From contig OZ245715.1 of the NCBI GenBank assembly GCA_965226965.1, forward strand, positions 2,542,001-2,606,000: a stretch of 64,000 nucleotides of DNA, given 5' to 3'. This stretch comes from Endoryza foliicola. Lineage in GTDB: Bacteria > Bacteroidota > Bacteroidia > Chitinophagales > Chitinophagaceae. The notes under the pieces were generated by a model. The model was not told the origin of the DNA, did no database searches, and saw only the letters and a list, made by a program, of their open reading frames with translations. Position numbers and translations under genes: made by a program. Positions 54,022 through 61,661 of this stretch are shown piece by piece; the first letter of the stretch is position 1, and the number at the start of each line of letters is the position of its first letter.

Positions 54022-54043
54022 TGCCTCATTAGCTTTCAAGATC

Positions 54044-56959
54044 ATGCAACAACATTTGGCCAAATTGGCGCAACGACTCGAGGGGAAATTGTTTACCGAT
54101 AGCACTATGAGAACACTCTATGCAACAGATGCTTCTGCTTATCGAGAAATGCCCCTAGCAGTTGCTATTCCTGCCTCAGAAAAGGACTTGAAAGAACTGA
54201 TTGCTTTTGCCCGAACGCATCAAACTTCTTTGATACCACGAACCGCCGGAACCTCCCTTGCCGGTCAAGTAGTAGGCAATGGAATTATTGTGGATGTTTC
54301 AAAAAACTTCACCTCTATTTTAGAATTGAATAAAGAAGAATCTTGGGTTCGTGTACAGCCGGGTGTTATTCGCGATGAATTGAATCTTTTTCTAAAACCA
54401 CACGGTCTCTTTTTCGGACCGGAAACCTCTACTGCTAATCGCGCCATGATTGGTGGTATGGTGGGAAACAACAGTTGCGGTTCTAATAGTGTGGTGTACA
54501 GAAGCACAAGGGAGCATTTATTAGAAGTTAAGGCAATCTTGAGTGATGGGTCGGAGGCAGTTTTTGGAGCTTTAACCTTAGATGATTTTCATGCCAAATG
54601 CGAAGGCGATGGTTTGGAAGCTGCCATATATAGAGAAACCAGGGCAATTTTATCGAACTACGATACACAAACTGAAATTAGAAAAGAATTCCCGAAGAAA
54701 ACGGTGGAACGACGGAATACCGGTTACGCTGTTGACTTATTAATAGAAATGGCGCCATTCAACGCCGGTGGACCTGAGTTCAATTTCTGTTCTCTTATTG
54801 CAGGTAGTGAAGGAACATTGGCATTCATTACTGAAATCAAACTAAATGTGGTGCCGCTTCCTCCAAAGGAAACCGGGCTGCTTTGTGTGCATTTCAATTC
54901 TATCGATGAATCACTTCAAGCCAACTTGATTGCTGTTGAGTTTCAAATTAGTGCAAGTGAACTTATTGATCATTATATTCTCGAATGCACCAAAAACAAT
55001 ATTGAACAACAAAAGAACCGCTTCTTCGTGCAAGGCGACCCCGGTGCTATTTTGGTGATTGAATTTGCACGAGAAACAAAAGAAGAAATTGAAAGAGATG
55101 CCAAAGCTTGTGAAGAAAGGATGCGTGCCGCGGGATTGGGCTATCATTTCCCTCTTTTGTTTGGTGCAGACACTAAAAAGATATGGACCCTTCGCAAAGC
55201 CGGTTTAGGGCTCTTAAGTAACCTGCCGGGCGACGAAAAAGCAGTACCTGTAATTGAGGATACAGCAGTAGACGTGAAAGATCTTCCTGCATACATCGCG
55301 GAATTCAACGAAATTCTCAAGAAATACAATCTCTATTCGGTTCACTACGCGCATGCCGGTTCCGGAGAACTGCACCTGCGACCCATTATCAACCTAAAAA
55401 CAAAAGAAGGCAATCAACTTTTTCACGACATCGCCAGCGAGATTGCAACTTTGGTCAAAAAATATCAAGGCTCTCTTAGTGGTGAACACGGTGATGGTCG
55501 CTTAAGAGGTGAATTCATTGAGCAAATGGTGGGAAAGAAAAACTATCAATTGCTAAAAAAGATTAAGTATTTATGGGACCCACAGAACATCTTCAATCCT
55601 AATAAAATTGTAGATACTCCGCCCATGAATGCAATGCTTCGCTATACTCCCGGTCAACAAACTCCGGAATTCAAAACGCATTTTAGATTCCCGAATCAAG
55701 ATATATTACAGCATGCTGAACAGTGCAATGGTAGTGGCGATTGTAGGAAAACCCATTTAAGCGGCGGAACCATGTGCCCATCGTACATGGCTACTCGAAA
55801 TGAAAAGGAAACCACCCGCGCTCGTGCAAATATCTTGCGTGAGTTTCTCACCCATTCCGATAAAATGAATCGTTTCGATCATAAAGAAATTTATGAAGTA
55901 ATGGATCTTTGCCTGAGCTGTAAGGGTTGTAAGTCGGAATGTCCGAGCAATGTAGATGTAGCGAAGCTAAAAGCCGAATTTTTACAGCACTACTATGATG
56001 CCAACGGAGTTCCATTCCGCTCCAAACTGATTTCTCAATTTGGAACGGCTTCGAAATTAGCGTCGGTGTGGCCGGGGGCTTATAACTTTTTAGTGAAGAA
56101 CGCAGCCACCTCTAATTTGATTAAATCCATTGCAGGTTTTGCGAAAGATCGTTCCATGCCTACCTTGCACAAATTCACCTTGGAGGCTTGGTACAAAAAG
56201 TTCTTGCTAAACAAACGAAATAACTATCATAGCAAAGTATATTTCTTCTGCGATGAATTCACCAATTTCAACGATACTGAAATTGGAATGAAAGCTATCT
56301 TATTACTTGATAAACTTGGTTATGATGTAGTGATTCCAAAACATACGGAAAGCGGCAGAGCTTCTTTGTCGAAAGGATTGCTCAAGCGAGCGAAAACCTT
56401 TGTTGAAGCGAATGTGAAAGCTCTGGCACCACTGGTGTCTGAAGCAACGCCTATAGTAGGAGTGGAACCTTCCGCAATTTTAACCTTTCGAGATGAATAC
56501 GTTGATCTGGCCTCCGATCAAACGCTCGATCAATCAAAAAAACTAGCAAAGTATAGTTTCACTATTGAAGAATTTCTTGACCGTGAATTGAAAGCAGGTA
56601 GAATCGACGCTTCGTTGTTTGAAACGAAGGAACAAGAGATTTTACTACATGGTCACTGTCAACAAAAATCCGTTTCATCGGTTCAACCTACGGTTTCCAT
56701 TCTTTCCATTCCAAAAGGATACAAAGTTTCCGTTATCCCTTCAGGATGTTGCGGAATGGCCGGTAGTTTCGGATATGAAAAAGAGCATTACGACTTATCT
56801 GTAAAAGTAGGAGAGTTGGTGCTCTTCCCAACAGTCAGAAAAGCCTCAGATGCCACTATCATTGCTGCTCCGGGCACTAGTTGCCGACATCAGGTAAAAG
56901 ACGGAACCGGCAAAATAGCCTTGCATCCCGTTGAAGTGTTGTACAATGCATTAAAATGA
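54044..56959 (+). CDS. FAD-linked oxidase fused to Fe-S (GlcF-like) domain, D-2-hydroxyacid/D-lactate dehydrogenase type
   Basis: This 971-residue cytosolic or membrane-peripheral flavo-iron-sulfur dehydrogenase combines an FAD-binding (PCMH-type) domain (about 30-210, PRTAGTSLAGQVVG, GMVGNNSCGSNS), an FAD-oxidase C-terminal domain (about 250-530, GSGELHLRPIINLK, LSGEHGDGR) and a GlcF-like Fe-S half. Cluster ligands are C561, C567 and C578 in the first group and C623, C626, C629, C633 (CLSCKGCKSECP) in the second; a CCG block (GCCGMAGSFGYEKEHYD) closes it. Such fusions oxidise D-lactate or another D-2-hydroxyacid to the keto acid with electrons to quinone or cytochrome; the exact substrate is not determinable. 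It ends at a bidirectional hairpin shared with ahcY. Confidence 0.9.
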   Translation: MQQHLAKLAQRLEGKLFTDSTMRTLYATDASAYREMPLAVAIPASEKDLKELIAFARTHQTSLIPRTAGTSLAGQVVGNGIIVDVSKNFTSILELNKEESWVRVQPGVIRDELNLFLKPHGLFFGPETSTANRAMIGGMVGNNSCGSNSVVYRSTREHLLEVKAILSDGSEAVFGALTLDDFHAKCEGDGLEAAIYRETRAILSNYDTQTEIRKEFPKKTVERRNTGYAVDLLIEMAPFNAGGPEFNFCSLIAGSEGTLAFITEIKLNVVPLPPKETGLLCVHFNSIDESLQANLIAVEFQISASELIDHYILECTKNNIEQQKNRFFVQGDPGAILVIEFARETKEEIERDAKACEERMRAAGLGYHFPLLFGADTKKIWTLRKAGLGLLSNLPGDEKAVPVIEDTAVDVKDLPAYIAEFNEILKKYNLYSVHYAHAGSGELHLRPIINLKTKEGNQLFHDIASEIATLVKKYQGSLSGEHGDGRLRGEFIEQMVGKKNYQLLKKIKYLWDPQNIFNPNKIVDTPPMNAMLRYTPGQQTPEFKTHFRFPNQDILQHAEQCNGSGDCRKTHLSGGTMCPSYMATRNEKETTRARANILREFLTHSDKMNRFDHKEIYEVMDLCLSCKGCKSECPSNVDVAKLKAEFLQHYYDANGVPFRSKLISQFGTASKLASVWPGAYNFLVKNAATSNLIKSIAGFAKDRSMPTLHKFTLEAWYKKFLLNKRNNYHSKVYFFCDEFTNFNDTEIGMKAILLLDKLGYDVVIPKHTESGRASLSKGLLKRAKTFVEANVKALAPLVSEATPIVGVEPSAILTFRDEYVDLASDQTLDQSKKLAKYSFTIEEFLDRELKAGRIDASLFETKEQEILLHGHCQQKSVSSVQPTVSILSIPKGYKVSVIPSGCCGMAGSFGYEKEHYDLSVKVGELVLFPTVRKASDATIIAAPGTSCRHQVKDGTGKIALHPVEVLYNALK

Positions 56960-56963
56960 TCAT

Positions 56964-56997
56964 AAAAAAAGGAGTTAGTTTCACTAACTCCTTTTTT
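56964..56997. terminator. Bidirectional hairpin, FAD/Fe-S gene and ahcY
   Basis: A perfect stem of about 15 pairs (AAGGAGTTAGT with ACTAACTCCTT at its core) around a TTC loop is flanked by A-run and T-run, between convergent genes. Confidence 0.9.
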
Positions 56998-57015
56998 ATT
57001 TCGATGCTATTGTTA

Positions 57016-58341
57016 TTAATAACGATAGTGTTCCGCTTTGAATGGACCATTCTTAGGAATACCTAAGTAGTCGGCTTGTTCTTGCGTTAATTCATCCAAT
57101 TCAACCCCAATTTTAGCGAGATGTAAACGAGCTACTTTCTCATCCAAATGTTTTGGAAGAACGTATACTTTGTTTTCATAGTTGCTGTGGTTAGTCCACA
57201 ATTCAATTTGAGCCAAAGTTTGGTTAGTGAATGAATTACTCATTACGAATGAAGGGTGACCGGTAGCGCAACCTAAGTTAACCAAACGGCCTTCCGCCAA
57301 TACGATAATGTCTTTACCGTCGATGTTATAGATATCAACCTGAGGTTTGATAGTATCTTTTGTATGACCGTAATTTTTGTTCAACCAAGCCATATCAATT
57401 TCAATATCGAAGTGACCGATGTTACAAACGATCGCTTTGTCTTTCATCAAGCGGAAATGCTTTTCAGTGATCAAGTCACGGCAACCGGAAGCAGTTACAA
57501 TGATATCAGCCTCTTTCACAGCGTCAACCATTTTCTTTACCTCAAAACCGTCCATAGCAGCTTGCAAAGCGCAAATTGGATCGATTTCAGTTACAATAAC
57601 GCGGCAACCTGAACCTTGTAAAGATGCTGCTGAACCTTTACCCACGTCACCATAACTACCTACAACCGCTACTTTACCGGCCAACATTACATCGGTAGCA
57701 CGACGGATCGCGTCAACCAAGCTTTCTTTACAACCGTATTTATTATCGAATTTAGACTTCGTTACAGAATCGTTTACGTTGATCGCAGGCATTGGCAATG
57801 TACCTTTCGCCATGCGCTCATACAAACGGTGAACACCGGTAGTAGTTTCTTCTGAAATTCCTTTCACATTTGGAACCAACTCAGGGTATTTATCCAAAAC
57901 CATATTGGTTAAGTCGCCACCATCATCCAAAATCATGTTCAAAGGCTTATCAGCACCGCCAAAGAACAAGGTTTGTTCAATACACCAATCAGCTTCTTCA
58001 ATGGTCTGCCCTTTCCATGCAAATACGCCGATACCTGCGGCAGCAATAGCAGCAGCAGCATGATCTTGAGTAGAGAAAATATTACAAGAACTCCATTTTA
58101 CTTCAGCACCTAAAGCCACCAAAGTCTCAATCAAAACCGCAGTTTGGATGGTCATATGTAAACATCCTGCGATACGAGCACCCTTTAATGGTTGGCTTGC
58201 ACCATATTCGGCACGGAGGGCCATCAAACCCGGCATTTCAGCTTCTGCCAAACGGATTTCTTTACGTCCCCACTCAGCAAGGCTGATATCTTTTACCTTG
58301 TATTGAAGGCTAAAGTCAATTTGAGAAAGTGTTGTTGACAT
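57016..58341 (-). CDS. ahcY: Adenosylhomocysteinase
   Basis: This 441-residue NAD-dependent enzyme hydrolyses S-adenosylhomocysteine to adenosine and homocysteine. Blocks are KGARIAGCLHMTIQTAVL, SSCNIFSTQDHAAAA, the NAD-binding GSYGDVGKGSA and a C-terminal GPFKAEHYRY. I use the ATG at 58339-58341 (MSTTLSQIDF); an in-frame extension of 17 residues runs through the promoter. It lies convergent with the FAD/Fe-S gene. No riboswitch of obvious SAH type was seen in its short leader. Confidence 0.96.
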   Translation of the reverse strand: MSTTLSQIDFSLQYKVKDISLAEWGRKEIRLAEAEMPGLMALRAEYGASQPLKGARIAGCLHMTIQTAVLIETLVALGAEVKWSSCNIFSTQDHAAAAIAAAGIGVFAWKGQTIEEADWCIEQTLFFGGADKPLNMILDDGGDLTNMVLDKYPELVPNVKGISEETTTGVHRLYERMAKGTLPMPAINVNDSVTKSKFDNKYGCKESLVDAIRRATDVMLAGKVAVVGSYGDVGKGSAASLQGSGCRVIVTEIDPICALQAAMDGFEVKKMVDAVKEADIIVTASGCRDLITEKHFRLMKDKAIVCNIGHFDIEIDMAWLNKNYGHTKDTIKPQVDIYNIDGKDIIVLAEGRLVNLGCATGHPSFVMSNSFTNQTLAQIELWTNHSNYENKVYVLPKHLDEKVARLHLAKIGVELDELTQEQADYLGIPKNGPFKAEHYRY

Positions 58342-58361
58342 GTTATCTAGTTTATTTTTTG

Positions 58362-58392
58362 CAAAATTAGTATTAATAGAGCGTTCTCCCAA
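58362..58392 (-). promoter_or_regulatory. ahcY promoter (TTG-N20-TAATTTTG)
   Basis: On the minus strand a TTG (58390-58392) is followed after 20 bases by TAATTTTG (58362-58369), an exact TAnnTTTG, 20 bases before the ATG. This supports the shorter start. Confidence 0.65.
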
Positions 58393-58472
58393 AGGTGAAA
58401 AACTCCCAAATGGGGATAAGGCTATATCAACGGTTCGATGCTATTTTTCGTAACTTGTAAAAAAGCAGCTAT

Positions 58473-58778
58473 ATGTACGTATATGAAACGGTTTCTGAAG
58501 CTATTTCCAGCCTAAATTCCAGAGGTTTTGAGCACGATTTTGGAATCGACGCTCACGCCATTACCTGCTCCAATAGCAGGGTTTACAGTGCCGAAGACCT
58601 TGAAATTGTAGAGTGGTATCGTTTTGAAGGGGATACAGACCCTGCAGATGAAGCCATTGTTTTAGGATTGGCAGCATCCGATAGTACCAAAGGAACCCTA
58701 GTGGTAAATTACGGACCCAATATGGAACAAGCCAACGCGGCATTTTTAGAAAAAATAAGCTTGCATCTGAGCAAATAA
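58473..58778 (+). CDS. Small conserved protein of unknown function (101 aa)
   Basis: This 101-residue soluble protein belongs to a small Bacteroidota-type family often mislabelled as phosphoribosylpyrophosphate synthetase; it lacks any PRPP-synthetase motif. Visible traits are YETVSEAISSLNSRGFEHDF, EIVEWYRFEGDTDPADEAI and KGTLVVNYG. Function unknown. It sits five bases before the metallopeptidase fusion gene, so the two probably share a transcript; a functional link is not implied. Divergent from ahcY across about 130 bases. Confidence 0.8.
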   Translation: MYVYETVSEAISSLNSRGFEHDFGIDAHAITCSNSRVYSAEDLEIVEWYRFEGDTDPADEAIVLGLAASDSTKGTLVVNYGPNMEQANAAFLEKISLHLSK

Positions 58779-58783
58779 GAGTT

Positions 58784-61594
58784 ATGGTTAAATCATCCTT
58801 GCGTTTTCTTCTATTACTGTGTTCAGTGTTTGGATTTGGATCTACTTTAAAGGCTCAACAATTCGGAGGAAATCCTCCCTCTATTCATTGGAAACAACGT
58901 ATTACTAAAGAGGCTAGAGTGATCTATCCATTTGGACTCGATTCAATTGCAAAAAAGATATCAACAATCACCGGTAGTTTGGCTTCTACAGCCCAAACAC
59001 TGGGTGGGAAGAATCGACGCATCCCAATACTTCTCCAAAATCAAACAACGGTTTCCAATGGGTATGTAGGACTAGGGCCTTGGCGTAGCGAGTTCTTTAT
59101 GACGCCTAATCAAAATAGTTTCGAATTGGGCTCTCTTCCATGGTATGAACAATTGGCCACCCATGAATTCAGGCATGTGCAACAATTTGCCAATTTTAAT
59201 AAAGGCATCACTAAAGCCAGTTACATATTCGGAGGGCAATTGGCAGTTACCTTAGTAGCCAATGCCGCTGTTCCAAATTGGTTTTGGGAGGGCGACGCGG
59301 TGTATCAAGAGACGCAACAAACCAACCAAGGTAGAGGTCGATTGCCTTATTTTTTCAATAGTTATCGATCACTTTGGCTGGCCAACAAGAATTATTCATG
59401 GATGAAGCTTAGAAATGGTTCTCTGCGCGACTATGTTCCCAGTCACTATGATCTTGGCTACTTGATCTCAGCCTACGGTCGTGAAAAATATGGTGCCGAT
59501 TTTTGGGGCAAGGTCACCAATGATGCCGTTCGGTTCAAAGGACTGTTCTATCCCTTTCAATCCGGTATTAAGAGAGCAACCGGTAAATCGTACCCCCAAT
59601 TTGTAAATGAGGCGCTACAGTTCTATAAAAATCAATTGGTTTCAGAAACAGATACCATTCACCAATTCGCTGCTTCCCAAAAGCATTTTGTGAGCGAAGA
59701 AGAGTATCCGCAATGGCTCGATAAAGATCATTATGTGTATGTTTCCAGCTCGTATAAACGCATTCCTTATTTTGTAAGTAAGAACGTTAAAACCGGAGAA
59801 GAGAAAAAGATTCGAATGAAAGATCTTTCTCTGGATGCTTATTTTTCAGTTCGCAATCAGCAAATTGTATATGCCGCGGTGGGCTATGACCTTCGCTGGG
59901 GGTGGAGAAACTATAGTGAAATAAGACTGTTGGATGCAACCACCGGCGAACAACGTACCATCACCAAACACACCAAATTATTCTCTCCTGATATCAATGC
60001 AAAAGGTGATCGAATTGTAGCAGTTCAACAAACCACCGATGGTAAAAATTCAGTAGAATTATTGGATGCTGTTGAAGGCAAAACAATTAAATCCTTCCCA
60101 AATAATCAGCAGTATTACTATACCGGTCCTAAATTCTTGAATGCACAAACCATTGTAGTAGCTGCAAGAAATCAGGACGGACAAATGGGCATCACTAAAC
60201 TTGAGATTAGTACCGGTAAAGAAACAGTTTTGCTGCCTTTTCAATGGCAGGTAATCGGATTTTTGAATACCCACAACGATAGCCTCTATTTTACCATGAG
60301 CTGGGGCAACGCCGATCATCTGTTTCTCTTCGATGGAAAGTCATTCTTTAAAATGGATCGGGGAACGGTCAATACCGGGGCCTATCAATTGGCTGCCAAT
60401 GGTGCAAAGGCTGTATGGACCGAGTTTACGGCTGTGGGTCAACAGGTCGTCAACACAGATATGAACAAGTTAAAATGGGAAGCTGTTGATCCTTCAAAAT
60501 CGGCCCGCTTTAACTTTGGTGTAAATACGATTGAATCAGGTAGATTGCCTTTGAACGACAGTACACCTTCTAAAACCAAATACTTCTCAAAAGCATTCAA
60601 TTTATTCAACTTTCACAGTTGGTTGCCTGACTTTAATGATCCGGAATACACGCTTACTTTCATAAGTGAGAACGTATTGAATACATTGCAATCTGATTTG
60701 AGCTTTACCTACAATACCAATGAAAAATCAAAAAAGGTTGGTTATGTGGCCACTTATGCCGCTTGGTTTCCCTGGATTCGAATGGGTGTGAACTATAACA
60801 AGGATAGAGCTTTCACCTATAACAACGATTTGGTTCGTTGGAATGAATTTGAATCGAGAGTAGGGGTTTCAATACCGCTTAATTTTTCAGGTAAGAAGTA
60901 CTTCCGAAATTTGCGATTGACCAGCGATTTTGTACTAAATAAGCCCGATTATTTGGGTAAGTATAAGGATACCTTTGACCGACGCAGTTTCACCTATGTT
61001 GTGAGTAACCTAAGCTATGTACAACAACTGCCAACTGCCAAAATGCAGATCTATCCTCGCTTTGCAAAGAGTTTGTTGCTTACATTTTATAAAACAGCAA
61101 CGCGTGTTAACGGCTATCAGTTCTTAGCCAATGGTACGGTGTACTTGCCCGGATTAGCAGCTACACATAGCTTGGTAATAAATGCAGCTGTTCACCGCCG
61201 TGATACCATTCGAGATATTTTCTTTAGCAATTCGTTTCCGTTTTCAAGAGGTTATGTAGCGCGCAATTTCCATCAAATGATGAAAGCAGGAGTAAACTAT
61301 CATTTTCCAATTTTATATCCCGACAAAGGAGTGGCCAGCATCGTATACGTGCAACGAATTCGCGCAAATGCCTTCTTCGATTATACCAAAATTGCAGAAT
61401 ACAATACGCAACGCAGATTAGTTAATTTGGAATACCGTTCAACCGGTGGGGAGATTTACTTCGATACCAAATGGTGGAATCAGCAACCTGTAAGTTTTGG
61501 ACTACGGTACAGCTATTTGCTGGATGCGTCTTTACAAGGGTTGTCTCCACATCAATTTGAATTCGTATTGCCAGTAAACTTGATTTCTCGTTAA
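58784..61594 (+). CDS. Exported HExxH metallopeptidase-like / beta-propeller / barrel fusion
   Basis: This 936-residue protein has a signal peptide ending KAQ (1-24). Residues about 35-280 show HEFRH (127-131) and E169 in WFWEGDAVYQE, the spacing of an MA-type (gluzincin) zinc peptidase; it may be active or only a fold. Residues about 290-560 form a TolB/WD-like beta-propeller (LLDATTGEQRTITK, VAARNQDGQMGI). Residues about 610-936 are strand-rich with alternating aromatics (FTYNTNEKSKKVGYVATYAAW in part), ending VNLISR, which looks like an outer-membrane barrel. So a periplasmic or surface protease could be held by its own barrel; this is inference. It is co-transcribed with the 101-aa gene and ends at a hairpin. 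Confidence 0.82.
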   Translation: MVKSSLRFLLLLCSVFGFGSTLKAQQFGGNPPSIHWKQRITKEARVIYPFGLDSIAKKISTITGSLASTAQTLGGKNRRIPILLQNQTTVSNGYVGLGPWRSEFFMTPNQNSFELGSLPWYEQLATHEFRHVQQFANFNKGITKASYIFGGQLAVTLVANAAVPNWFWEGDAVYQETQQTNQGRGRLPYFFNSYRSLWLANKNYSWMKLRNGSLRDYVPSHYDLGYLISAYGREKYGADFWGKVTNDAVRFKGLFYPFQSGIKRATGKSYPQFVNEALQFYKNQLVSETDTIHQFAASQKHFVSEEEYPQWLDKDHYVYVSSSYKRIPYFVSKNVKTGEEKKIRMKDLSLDAYFSVRNQQIVYAAVGYDLRWGWRNYSEIRLLDATTGEQRTITKHTKLFSPDINAKGDRIVAVQQTTDGKNSVELLDAVEGKTIKSFPNNQQYYYTGPKFLNAQTIVVAARNQDGQMGITKLEISTGKETVLLPFQWQVIGFLNTHNDSLYFTMSWGNADHLFLFDGKSFFKMDRGTVNTGAYQLAANGAKAVWTEFTAVGQQVVNTDMNKLKWEAVDPSKSARFNFGVNTIESGRLPLNDSTPSKTKYFSKAFNLFNFHSWLPDFNDPEYTLTFISENVLNTLQSDLSFTYNTNEKSKKVGYVATYAAWFPWIRMGVNYNKDRAFTYNNDLVRWNEFESRVGVSIPLNFSGKKYFRNLRLTSDFVLNKPDYLGKYKDTFDRRSFTYVVSNLSYVQQLPTAKMQIYPRFAKSLLLTFYKTATRVNGYQFLANGTVYLPGLAATHSLVINAAVHRRDTIRDIFFSNSFPFSRGYVARNFHQMMKAGVNYHFPILYPDKGVASIVYVQRIRANAFFDYTKIAEYNTQRRLVNLEYRSTGGEIYFDTKWWNQQPVSFGLRYSYLLDASLQGLSPHQFEFVLPVNLISR

Positions 61595-61612
61595 GTTAAT
61601 TAATACAATAAG

Positions 61613-61648
61613 AAAGCCCCCAATGCTTGCGCGTTGAGGGCCTTTTTA
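61613..61648. terminator. Hairpin terminator between fusion gene and valS
   Basis: A stem of about 11 positions (GCCCCCAATGC with GCGTTGAGGGC, one mismatch and one G-T wobble) with loop TTGC is followed by a T-run; flanking A-run makes it usable on both strands between convergent genes. Confidence 0.75.
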
Positions 61649-61661
61649 TTATTAGGTAATT

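Noticed and set aside
58473..58778. Phosphoribosylpyrophosphate synthetase
   Set aside because: The name is seen on similar small proteins, but 101 residues and no PRPP-binding motif make it untenable.
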